This document shows positions 5,136 through 11,543 of a stretch of DNA of 12,990 bases, in pieces. Position numbers and translations under genes: made by a program. Every line of letters begins with the position of its first letter. The first letter of the stretch is position 1. Source of the DNA: an uncultured bacterium (GTDB lineage Bacteria > Patescibacteriota > Patescibacteriia > UBA1558 > GWA2-36-10); the NCBI GenBank assembly GCA_903876815.1, contig CAIRBL010000053.1:1-12990 (forward strand), in the 5' to 3' direction. The notes beneath the pieces are model-generated. The model saw nothing but the letters and a program-made list of their open reading frames with translations. It was not told the origin of the DNA and did no database searches.

Positions 5136-8120
5136 TTAATTATTATTTGACCACAGAAGAATTAATTTTTCTAAGTCTTGTTTAAAGTTTGTACTTAAAA
5201 ATTCTTTATTAATTTTTATTTGTTGTTCACTGGAGCGCCAGTTTGGATTTTTTGTTTGCAATAAAGCTAATTTTTTATAGTCTAGAGGATTTAAAAAATT
5301 TAAGCTCACAAATTCTTTTTGGTTTTGTTGATATTCTTGAATACTGATAATGTCAGTTTTTTGTGCAAGAATTTTTAGTTTTTGTAAATACAAAATATTT
5401 TGATGTTCTTCATTGCTGATGTGTTGAGAATTTTCAGCTAAAGTTTCTAGATATTTAATACGACTAATTTTTTGAAAGAAAAATAATTTTTCTTCAGCAC
5501 TATTAAAAAAGTTTTTTGGTAATTCAGTCTGAAGCTTGAGCTTGATATCTATATCACGCCAAATTTGGATAGTTTGGCCTTTTAGTTCCGCAACAGTTTC
5601 GGCAATCAGTTCTTGATAAAGACCTAGGCCAATACTTTTGACTTTACCAGATTGTGCTTTACCTAAAATTTGTCCCACACCACGTAGTTCTAGATCTTTA
5701 TTGGCTATTTTAAAGCCATCACCTAAACCAGAGGCAAGCTTCAGTTGAGCTAAACGTTGTTGGCTTAAGCTACTGAGCTTTTGTTGGGAATACAAAAAAT
5801 AAGCATAGGCCTGTTTGTCTGAACGTCCGATACGTCCACGCAGCTGGTGTAGCTGTGATAAGCCAAAATTCTCAGCTTCCGTGACTATCAAAGTATTAGC
5901 ATTTGGGATATCTAAGCCATTGGCAATAATAGTGGAACAAACCAAAATATCTATTTCACCGGTATCAAAGGCATGCATGGTGTTAGCTAAACTTTTATCA
6001 TCCATTTGGCCATGGGCAACAGCAATTTTATTTTTAGGGAATAATTTTTGGATTTTTTTATAAGCCAAAGAAATAGTTTCCACGCGATTGTGCAAAAAGT
6101 ATACTTGGCCTTTATTTTTGAGTTCTTGATTGATGGCTTCCAAGATGATTTCGTCACTAATCATTTTGACTTCAGTCTTGATGTCATGTCTATTGGCTAT
6201 CGGATCAGTAATCAAAGAAATATCCTTGATCAAAGAAAGGGCCATATTTAAGGTACGAGGAATTGGAGTAGCAGATAACGTCAAGACATTGATGTGGCTT
6301 TTGTGTTTCTTAAGTTTTTCTTTATCTTCCACGCCAAAATTTTGTTCTTCATCAATAATCAAAAGTTGTAATTTGGGGATAAAAATGTCTTTGGACAAAA
6401 TACGGTGTGTGCCAATGATAATATCAATTTCGCCAGTTTTTATTTTTTGAATATTTTCTTTGCTTTGTTTTTCATCTTGCCATCTGGACAGTAGAGCAAT
6501 ATTTACACCGTGTTTGCTCAATCTTTTACTAAACAAATCATAGTGTTGTTGAGCTAAAATGGTGGTGGGGCAGAGCAGTGCAACTTGGTAGCCTGACTCT
6601 ACGGTGGCCACAGAAGCTCTTAAGGCTACTTCTGTTTTGCCAAAGCCCACATCACCGCAAATCAATCTGTCTGCTGGAGCCGCGGATTTGAGGTCAGCCA
6701 AAACATCGTCAATAGCTTGTTGCTGGGAAATAGTTTCGGTATAAGGAAATTCTTCAGAGATTTTTTGTAAAAGTTTAGCGCCCTGAATAATAGGAGTAGA
6801 GTGCAATTTTCTAGTAGCTTCAATGTTTAATAATTGATTAGCTAAAATAAAAGTTTCTTGTTTGATTTTGCGTAAAGTTTGGGGCCACAAATTATCTTTG
6901 GAAAGGCGATTGATTTTTGGGTTGGCTGGCCCAACATATTTTTCTAGTTTATCAGCTAAATCTAAAGGCACAAATAAAGTGTCGTTTTGGGCGTATTTTA
7001 AAACAAAATATTCGCGTTTGATATTTTCTACCTCTAAAGTAGTGATTTTTTCCAAGCGAGCAATGCCGTGATCACGATGTACCACTAGATCTCCCAAAAT
7101 AAAATCTAGAGTAAATTTTTGTCTTTGTTTATTTTTTATCTCATGTTCATTATTTTGAAAAAATAAATTGTCATTTACTAAAATTATTTTTTCTGCATAA
7201 GCACAAAAACTACTTGGCCAAGCAGCTGATTTTTCTAGATCCACAAAGCTTGGTTTGAGCTTGGAGTCTTTTAAAAAATCTTTTGCCAAAGCTTGATTTT
7301 TAGTAAACCAAATAATTTGATAATCAAGTTTTGTAGTCAAATATTTTATTTTTTCTTCAGTGTTTTTATGTTGCCACAAAATATTTTCCGTGACAAAATT
7401 AAAATCAGCTTTATTTTTAAAAGGATCAAAAATAATTTTGGTGTTATTAAAATTTTGTAGCTCTGGTTCAAAAGTTATATCGGCTCCTAGTAGAACAGTA
7501 TTGGGTAAATGTAAACTGATTTTTTCTTTGTGAGTAATTTGATTGGGCCAGATGATAAAACTATTTATTTTTTCTGGAGTTTGTTTTAAATATGGGTCTA
7601 TTTTTATTATTTCTTCTATTTTGTCAGCCCAAACATTGAAACGATAAATAGTGTTATTTTGGTAGATACTGACTAAACTGCCACGAATACTAAAAGTGTT
7701 TTCATTCCAGACTTCTTCTGCGCGCTCAAGACCCATGGCATGTAAATCTTGCATAAGCTGGTACAAATCGATTTTTTCACCAAAATTAAGATTTAACGAG
7801 TTATCTTGCAAAAATTGCCAAGAAGCAACAGAGAGCTCTAAATTTTCTTGAGTAGTACAAATTATACTGTTGTGATTTTGGTATAAGGCCTGTAAAACTG
7901 ACAGCTCAGGCTGTTCTTGATCAGGCCAGGTCAAAATGTTTTTAGGCAAATGAAATATTTTTTGCCAAATTTTGAGTAAATCTGCATGTTTTTTGAGTTC
8001 TTGGTTTGTTTCGTGTAACCACAAAACCGCCCCTTGGTATTTGATGAGGGGGGTATGAATAGAGGCTAAAGTTTGATAGCTAGCCTCGGGGATGCTTGTG
8101 ATATACTGAGTTTTCCACAT
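5136..8120 (-). CDS. mfd: Transcription-repair coupling factor
   Basis: DNA translocase that removes RNA polymerase stalled at lesions and recruits UvrA. ATG at 8120 gives 994 residues (E. coli Mfd has 1148); a further 13 codons up to a TTG at 8159 have no SD and are not expected in the protein. Domains in order: a divergent UvrB-like N-terminal part (to about 335); a CarD/RID-type RNA-polymerase-interacting module (LGDLVVHRDHGIARLEKI, about 335-350); superfamily 2 helicase lobes with Walker A GDVGFGKTE (about 487), DEEQ box IIDEEQNFG (about 590), TLSATPIPRT, and the translocation motif HQLRGRIGRSDKQAYAYF (about 760); and a TRCF C-terminal domain. The shortening seems to be in the N-terminal UvrB-like part. 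It is monocistronic and convergent with the 4859 gene. Confidence 0.96.
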   Translation of the reverse strand: MWKTQYITSIPEASYQTLASIHTPLIKYQGAVLWLHETNQELKKHADLLKIWQKIFHLPKNILTWPDQEQPELSVLQALYQNHNSIICTTQENLELSVASWQFLQDNSLNLNFGEKIDLYQLMQDLHAMGLERAEEVWNENTFSIRGSLVSIYQNNTIYRFNVWADKIEEIIKIDPYLKQTPEKINSFIIWPNQITHKEKISLHLPNTVLLGADITFEPELQNFNNTKIIFDPFKNKADFNFVTENILWQHKNTEEKIKYLTTKLDYQIIWFTKNQALAKDFLKDSKLKPSFVDLEKSAAWPSSFCAYAEKIILVNDNLFFQNNEHEIKNKQRQKFTLDFILGDLVVHRDHGIARLEKITTLEVENIKREYFVLKYAQNDTLFVPLDLADKLEKYVGPANPKINRLSKDNLWPQTLRKIKQETFILANQLLNIEATRKLHSTPIIQGAKLLQKISEEFPYTETISQQQAIDDVLADLKSAAPADRLICGDVGFGKTEVALRASVATVESGYQVALLCPTTILAQQHYDLFSKRLSKHGVNIALLSRWQDEKQSKENIQKIKTGEIDIIIGTHRILSKDIFIPKLQLLIIDEEQNFGVEDKEKLKKHKSHINVLTLSATPIPRTLNMALSLIKDISLITDPIANRHDIKTEVKMISDEIILEAINQELKNKGQVYFLHNRVETISLAYKKIQKLFPKNKIAVAHGQMDDKSLANTMHAFDTGEIDILVCSTIIANGLDIPNANTLIVTEAENFGLSQLHQLRGRIGRSDKQAYAYFLYSQQKLSSLSQQRLAQLKLASGLGDGFKIANKDLELRGVGQILGKAQSGKVKSIGLGLYQELIAETVAELKGQTIQIWRDIDIKLKLQTELPKNFFNSAEEKLFFFQKISRIKYLETLAENSQHISNEEHQNILYLQKLKILAQKTDIISIQEYQQNQKEFVSLNFLNPLDYKKLALLQTKNPNWRSSEQQIKINKEFLSTNFKQDLEKLILLWSNNN

Positions 8121-8179
8121 TTGACAAAGTAATATGCGTGTGATAATTTTGTATCCCAAGAGTTTGGAAAACTTTCCTT

Positions 8180-8208
8180 ATCTTAGCACATATTTGGTGT
8201 TTTGACTA
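8180..8208 (-). promoter_or_regulatory. Likely mfd promoter (extended -10)
   Basis: On the minus strand TAGTCA (8208-8203), a 17-nt spacer and TAAGAT (8185-8180) with an upstream TGC forming an extended -10. Transcription would begin near 8173, about 50 nt before the ATG. Confidence 0.5.
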
Positions 8209-8218
8209 GTCTGATTTT

Positions 8219-8324
8219 GATGCTGTTTTCTGGGCTATCTGTCTGTATTCAAAGATTATTGACACCCCTCCTTGTCAATTGATCGGCGGATGCAAACAAG
8301 GCAGGTAGCCCAGTGGGCAGCATT
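8219..8324 (+). repeat. Long imperfect inverted repeat with nested small palindrome
   Basis: Positions 8221-8241 and 8302-8322 can pair along 21 nt in plus-strand RNA: TGCTG/CAGCA, three G-U pairs, one mismatch, CTGGGCTA/TAGCCCAG, one G-U and CTG/CAG. Inside lies ATTGACA-N8-TGTCAAT (8258-8279). The pairs that need G-U exist only in plus-strand RNA; the minus strand would have A-C mismatches. It fills most of the 8160-8330 gap between mfd and the next promoter. Role unknown: structured RNA, operator region or remnant of a mobile palindrome. Confidence 0.45.
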
Positions 8325-8330
8325 TTGTTA

Positions 8331-8359
8331 TTGCTAAATTTTTATCTTTTTGTTATAAT
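8331..8359 (+). promoter_or_regulatory. Strong sigma70-type promoter for the lipoprotein gene
   Basis: TTGCTA (8331-8336), an exact 17-nt spacer and a perfect TATAAT (8354-8359) with an extended TGT before it. The expected start is near 8366, leaving a leader of about 43 nt that includes the AAGGAG SD. Confidence 0.8.
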
Positions 8360-8408
8360 ATACAATTAATTTTGGACCTTACAGTGAGTCAAGATAAGGA
8401 GCCTGATC

Positions 8409-8918
8409 ATGAAAACGCACTGGTCAAAACTGAGGGCGATGATTAATGGGTTGATGAGCAGTCCGCTCGCACTCATCATCTTTATCGCCCTGTTGCTTTT
8501 GCTGGGTTGCAGCAAGCCACAGCCACTGCAGTCAGACAATGGACTCTATCATCTGCTGGTGGAGGAGGTGGATGTAGAGCTGGTTTTTAACCTGGAGTCA
8601 GCCGTTGGTCAAACAGTGACGGTGACCAACGCGAATGCTAGGGTAATAGGTGCTTACTTGGAGGATTACCATCACGCGGATCAATGGATTTTCCGCGATC
8701 ATTGGGTAAGCTCCGGTGATTCAGAGACCAAAACCAGCATCAATCTCTATGAAGGGCAAGAGATTTACGTGGAGATCTTGGTTTACGAATCAAGGTTTGC
8801 CGCTACGATTTCTTGGGCCATCAGTGTCTTTGGTGATGGCTTCAGGGAGTGGTTGGAAGAGAACCTCGGTAACGAGTGGCTCTATCAGCGCTATCTGGGG
8901 CTGCTGAGACTGGAATGA
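8409..8918 (+). CDS. Predicted lipoprotein of unknown function
   Basis: A 169-residue protein with an N-terminal basic stretch, a hydrophobic segment (about residues 20-33) and a lipobox LLLLGC, so Lgt (encoded at 760-1566) and signal peptidase II should process it to a surface lipoprotein. The mature part is acidic and looks beta-rich (alternating VEEVDVELVFNLE and QTVTVTNANARVIG segments), ending in a helical, Trp-containing tail. No family was recognised. AAGGAG lies 7 nt before ATG. With its own strong promoter and terminator it is a self-contained unit, and its GC is clearly higher than that of mfd or the thymidylate operon. This suggests transfer or different codon selection, for example high expression. 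Confidence 0.7.
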   Translation: MKTHWSKLRAMINGLMSSPLALIIFIALLLLLGCSKPQPLQSDNGLYHLLVEEVDVELVFNLESAVGQTVTVTNANARVIGAYLEDYHHADQWIFRDHWVSSGDSETKTSINLYEGQEIYVEILVYESRFAATISWAISVFGDGFREWLEENLGNEWLYQRYLGLLRLE

Positions 8919-8945
8919 GCCTCTGCTTGGCTCTTGAGATCTTAG

Positions 8946-8978
8946 CTGCTTCGTGAGAAATCGCGGGGCAGTTTTTTT
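8946..8978 (+). terminator. Intrinsic terminator after the lipoprotein gene
   Basis: A 10-pair stem CTGCTTCGTG / CGCGGGGCAG (8946-8955 with 8962-8971, three G-U) with loop AGAAAT, followed by seven T residues (8972-8978). Confidence 0.85.
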
Positions 8979-8979
8979 C

Positions 8980-9008
8980 TTGCTTAAAATAAGGCAAAAT
9001 AGTAAAAT
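8980..9008 (+). promoter_or_regulatory. Promoter for the 9049-9671 gene pair
   Basis: TTGCTT (8980-8985), a 17-nt spacer and TAAAAT (9003-9008), beginning directly after the terminator U-tract. Expected start near 9015. Confidence 0.7.
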
Positions 9009-9048
9009 AAACTTACTTAATTAGCAATAATTTTTAAGGAATAAACAT

Positions 9049-9300
9049 ATGAAACAAAGAAAATTTATGTCAGTTGGTTTGATGCTGGTGATTATTGGTG
9101 GCCTTTGGCTTTTACAAGAAGTTGGCATTATCAATGGTAGTTTTTGGGGTTATGTGTTGCCAGTCTTGTTGATTTTATTTGGCTTAGATTTGTTAAGCAA
9201 AGATGAGCCAGAAAATCATCAATGGTTTAAAAATTTCATGTTTAATCAACCAAGCGCTAAGCATGAAGAAAAAAAACGCGATGTAGTTGACGAACAATAA
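9049..9300 (+). CDS. Small membrane protein, LiaI/DUF5668-like
   Basis: An 83-residue protein with two hydrophobic helices (about 7-24 and 31-48) separated by a short loop containing NGSFWGY, and a charged cytoplasmic-type tail rich in Lys and Glu. The GxxLxxxGxxWLL and LPVLLILFGLDLL pattern resembles the LiaI/LiaF-type transmembrane region found next to stress sensors and in many uncharacterised small proteins. This is a resemblance only. AAGGA lies 9 nt before ATG. Its stop overlaps the ATG of the next gene by one base (TAATG), so the two are translationally coupled. Confidence 0.6.
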   Translation: MKQRKFMSVGLMLVIIGGLWLLQEVGIINGSFWGYVLPVLLILFGLDLLSKDEPENHQWFKNFMFNQPSAKHEEKKRDVVDEQ

Positions 9301-9671
9301 TGTCAACTACACCAAGCTTGTCTAATAGTAAAGTAGAAGTGAAAAAATCTAAATTTTTAGGTTTTTGTTTTGTTGTGCATTCAGAGTCTGAGGTAAAAGA
9401 AAACATAGCTACTCTCAAAAAAGAATACAAAGATGCTCGGCATATTGTGTGGGCCTATCGTTTACAAGTTGCCGGAGTTTTTAAAGAAAAATATACGGAA
9501 GATAAAGAGCCAGCAGGATCAGCTGGGTCTGCTATTTTGTTTTTGTTACAAAAAAAAGAAGCTATGAATTGTTTGGTGGTAGTTGCTAGATATTTTGGCG
9601 GTGTTAAACTCGGTGTCGGTGGTTTAGCGCGGGCTTATACAGAAAGTGCAAAATTAGCTTTGGAAAAATAA
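9300..9671 (+). CDS. Short IMPACT/YigZ-family protein
   Basis: 123 residues covering only the N-terminal UPF0029/Impact domain. Recognisable blocks are KSKFLGFCFVV (about 17-27), ARHIVWAYRL (about 46-55), EDKEPAGSAGSAILFLLQ (about 67-84) and VVVARYFGGVKLGVGGLARAY (about 93-113), the last being the family signature. E. coli YigZ has about 204 residues with a second C-terminal domain (DUF1949-type), which is missing here with a clean stop. The role is poorly known; the eukaryotic relative IMPACT regulates GCN2, and bacterial members may bind ribosomes or nucleic acids. It starts in overlap with the membrane-protein gene. Confidence 0.88.
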   Translation: MSTTPSLSNSKVEVKKSKFLGFCFVVHSESEVKENIATLKKEYKDARHIVWAYRLQVAGVFKEKYTEDKEPAGSAGSAILFLLQKKEAMNCLVVVARYFGGVKLGVGGLARAYTESAKLALEK

Positions 9672-9675
9672 AATC

Positions 9676-9873
9676 GCCGCCAGACCCTCGTGAGTCTGGC
9701 GGCTAGCCAAGTCAGCGACACTGTATGCCGCTGGGGGTGCTACCTTGAGAGGTAGCGGAAGCAAAACCGAAACGGCGCTAAGGAGGGTGTCGGGTCAGAT
9801 TGAAAAGTTGTAAGTCGTGGGGTGCGCCGTTGGCTGTGGTGTGGGAAGTGAAAATAGCAGATTCATCTTTTTT
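9676..9873 (+). ncRNA. Candidate structured noncoding RNA, family unknown
   Basis: A GC-rich noncoding stretch in an AT-rich genome. Helices seen: P1, a perfect 10-pair hairpin 9676-9685/9694-9703; P2, AGCCAA (9705-9710) with TTGGCT (9830-9835); P3, CGACAC (9716-9721) with GTGTCG (9787-9792), plus one G-U; P4, GCCG/CGGC (9727-9730/9773-9776); P5, GCTACC-TTGAGA-GGTAGC (9739-9756); P6, an 8-pair AACGGCGC (9771-9778) with GCGCCGTT (9824-9831). P3 and P6 cross, implying a pseudoknot; P6 competes with P4 and the end of P2, implying a switch or misassignment. Purine-rich joining segments (GGAAGCAAAACCGAAA) look RNA-like on the plus strand. A weak 5-pair hairpin with T6 (9848-9873) could end it. I could not match it to RNase P, SRP, 6S RNA or a riboswitch I know. 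Confidence 0.55.
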
Positions 9874-9885
9874 ATAACATATAAT

Positions 9886-10431
9886 ATGGATTTTATCAAG
9901 ATATTTGATAAGAAAATAGAAATTAAGAGAAAAAAAGGTTTAAAAACCTTGCGTCTTTCTGTGCGAGCTGATGGACAAATTATTTTGTCAGTTTCAAAAA
10001 TGTATCCTTTGTTTTTGATCAAACAATTTTTGGCTAGTAAGCAAATTTGGCTGGAAGATAGCCTGGCTAAAATAAAAACTAGAGATAGTTTATTTTCTAT
10101 CAGGCATACAGCGACAGAAATTACAAAATATAAAAAACAGACAAAAATTTTGGTGACTGAGCGCCTTAAATATTTTAATCAGTTTTATAATTTAAAATAC
10201 AATCGGATTGCAGTGAGAAATCAAAGTAGCCGTTGGGGCTCTTGTTCTAGCAAAAAGAATCTCAACTTTAATTATCGTTTGTGTTTATTAGCTCCAGATT
10301 TAGCTGACATGGTGATTGTTCATGAGTTGTGTCATTTGCAAGAAATGAATCATAGTAAGGCTTTTTGGGGCTTAGTTGCTAAAACCATACCAAATTATCG
10401 TATTTTAGAAAAAAGATTGAAGAAAATTTAG
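9886..10431 (+). CDS. YgjP/SprT-like zinc metallopeptidase
   Basis: 181 residues from the ATG at 9886. An in-frame GTG at 9817 would add 23 Cys/Gly-rich residues translated from the candidate RNA, so it is rejected as the start. The protein matches the M48-like YgjP (DUF45) family: RWGSCSSKKNLNFNYRLCL (116-134) precedes the zinc motif HELCH (146-150), with His156 as third ligand and Glu147 as catalytic base, then the SKAFW block. The N-terminal part (1-110) is the usual beta-rich half with conserved LRLSV. Substrate is unknown in bacteria. TATAAT (9880-9885) immediately precedes the ATG but has no fitting -35. Confidence 0.9.
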   Translation: MDFIKIFDKKIEIKRKKGLKTLRLSVRADGQIILSVSKMYPLFLIKQFLASKQIWLEDSLAKIKTRDSLFSIRHTATEITKYKKQTKILVTERLKYFNQFYNLKYNRIAVRNQSSRWGSCSSKKNLNFNYRLCLLAPDLADMVIVHELCHLQEMNHSKAFWGLVAKTIPNYRILEKRLKKI

Positions 10432-10472
10432 TTAGACCATGTTTATATCAAGTGGTCAATGTTTACGAGTTA

Positions 10473-10487
10473 TACCAAAGCTTGGTA
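10473..10487 (+). repeat. Short palindrome before the thymidylate operon
   Basis: TACCAA-AGC-TTGGTA, a perfect 6-pair hairpin 34 nt before the deaminase ATG, with GACCA/TGGTC (10435-10439/10452-10456) just upstream. There is no U-tract, so a terminator is unlikely. An operator for the operon is possible. The remaining intergenic sequence is A/T-rich with no confident promoter. Confidence 0.3.
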
Positions 10488-10520
10488 AAATAAGAGAGAT
10501 AATAATTTTTTAAAAATTTT

Positions 10521-10997
10521 ATGGAAAAAGGTAGAGATAATTTTTTGTCTTGGGATGATACTTTTATGTTGATGGCTGACTTAACGTCTCAACGTTCTAA
10601 AGACCCATCCACTCAAGTTGGAGCAGTCATAGTAAATCAAAATAATGTTGTTTTGGGTTTGGGCTACAATGGTTGGCCAAGAAATATTGAACAAGGAGAA
10701 TTGCCATGGGACAGAGAAGGTGATTTTTTAAATACTAAATATCCTTATGTAGTGCATGGGGAGGCTAATGCAATTTATAATGCTAACGAGTCTTGTGAAG
10801 GAGCAAAAATTTATTGTGGACTTTTTCCTTGTAATGAATGCGCTAAAACTCTTATTCAAAACGGTATTAAAGAAGTAATTTATCAAAGTGATAAATATCA
10901 TGATGAAGATATTTTTATAGCTGCTAGAAAATTATTTGATTTAGCAGGAGTCAAATATCGTCAATATACTCCGAGTAAAAAATTAACTTTAGAATAA
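10521..10997 (+). CDS. Deoxycytidylate (dCMP) deaminase
   Basis: Converts dCMP to dUMP, the substrate of thymidylate synthase. The 158-residue length fits the T4/ComEB-type zinc deaminases. Zinc and catalytic residues are in place: HGE (79-81, His ligand and Glu acid-base) and PCNEC (103-107, two Cys ligands). The N-terminal block SWDDTFMLMADLTSQRSKDPSTQVGA and the GYNGWP motif (49-53) typify dCMP deaminases rather than cytidine or tRNA adenosine deaminases. Its stop overlaps the next ATG by one base. There is no SD. The downstream thyX and DHFR support the dUMP-supplying role. Allosteric dCTP/dTTP control is known in the family but not testable here. Confidence 0.92.
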   Translation: MEKGRDNFLSWDDTFMLMADLTSQRSKDPSTQVGAVIVNQNNVVLGLGYNGWPRNIEQGELPWDREGDFLNTKYPYVVHGEANAIYNANESCEGAKIYCGLFPCNECAKTLIQNGIKEVIYQSDKYHDEDIFIAARKLFDLAGVKYRQYTPSKKLTLE

Positions 10998-11539
10998 TGC
11001 CAAAAATAATTTTAGGTTTTACAGGTTTAATCGCTTGTGGCAAGGGTACAGCTACACAGTATTTGAAAGAAAAATACGGTGCAGAAACTTTTCGTTTTTC
11101 TACTATGTTGCGAGATGTTTTGGATAGACTGTATTTAGCACACACACGTGAAAATATGTCTGGTATTTCTACTGGCTTGAGAAATATTTTTGGACAAGAT
11201 TTGATGGCTAAAGTAATGTCTCAAGATGTAGAAAATTCACAAGCAGAATTAATCGTAGTGGACGGTATAAGACGTATGGATGATATAAAATATTTACGTG
11301 CTTTGCCAAATTTTAAGTTAGTCGCAATTGTTGCAGATATGAAAATTCGTTATGAAAGATTATTGACTAGAGGAGAAAATTCTGATGATCAAAATAAAAC
11401 TTGGGAAGAATTTCAAGCTGATCACCAGTTAGAAACTGAGCTTACTATTTTAGATACCATGAAAGCAGCTGATATCGCTATCAATAATGATGGTAGTTTA
11501 GAAAATTTGCAAAAACAATTAGATGAATTAGTAAAATAA
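10997..11539 (+). CDS. P-loop nucleotide kinase, probably deoxynucleoside monophosphate kinase
   Basis: 180 residues with a kinase-type P-loop GLIACGKGT (10-18), a substrate-binding helix region after FRFSTMLRDVLDRL (32-45), a second conserved acidic motif VVDGIRRMDD (87-96), and an Arg-containing lid-like segment (RYERLLTRGENSDD, about 116-129). It resembles adenylate-kinase-related and dephospho-CoA-kinase-like P-loop proteins but fits neither well. Sitting between dCMP deaminase and thyX in a one-transcript run, it probably phosphorylates dTMP or another dNMP. That function is inferred from context. The ATG overlaps the deaminase stop (TAATG), and the next gene starts 4 nt after its stop. 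Confidence 0.75.
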   Translation: MPKIILGFTGLIACGKGTATQYLKEKYGAETFRFSTMLRDVLDRLYLAHTRENMSGISTGLRNIFGQDLMAKVMSQDVENSQAELIVVDGIRRMDDIKYLRALPNFKLVAIVADMKIRYERLLTRGENSDDQNKTWEEFQADHQLETELTILDTMKAADIAINNDGSLENLQKQLDELVK

Positions 11540-11543
11540 ATTT

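Noticed and set aside
8121..8159. Thirteen-codon TTG-started extension of mfd
   Set aside because: There is no SD, and it lies between a likely promoter and a good ATG; the family alignment starts after it.
9676..9703. Perfect 10-pair hairpin as terminator of the yigZ-like gene
   Set aside because: It is followed by CTAGCC rather than a U-tract, so it fits better as the first helix of the RNA element.
9817..9885. GTG extension of the peptidase gene
   Set aside because: It would translate the candidate structured RNA into a Cys/Gly-rich leader not seen in the family. The ATG at 9886 gives a normal N-terminus.
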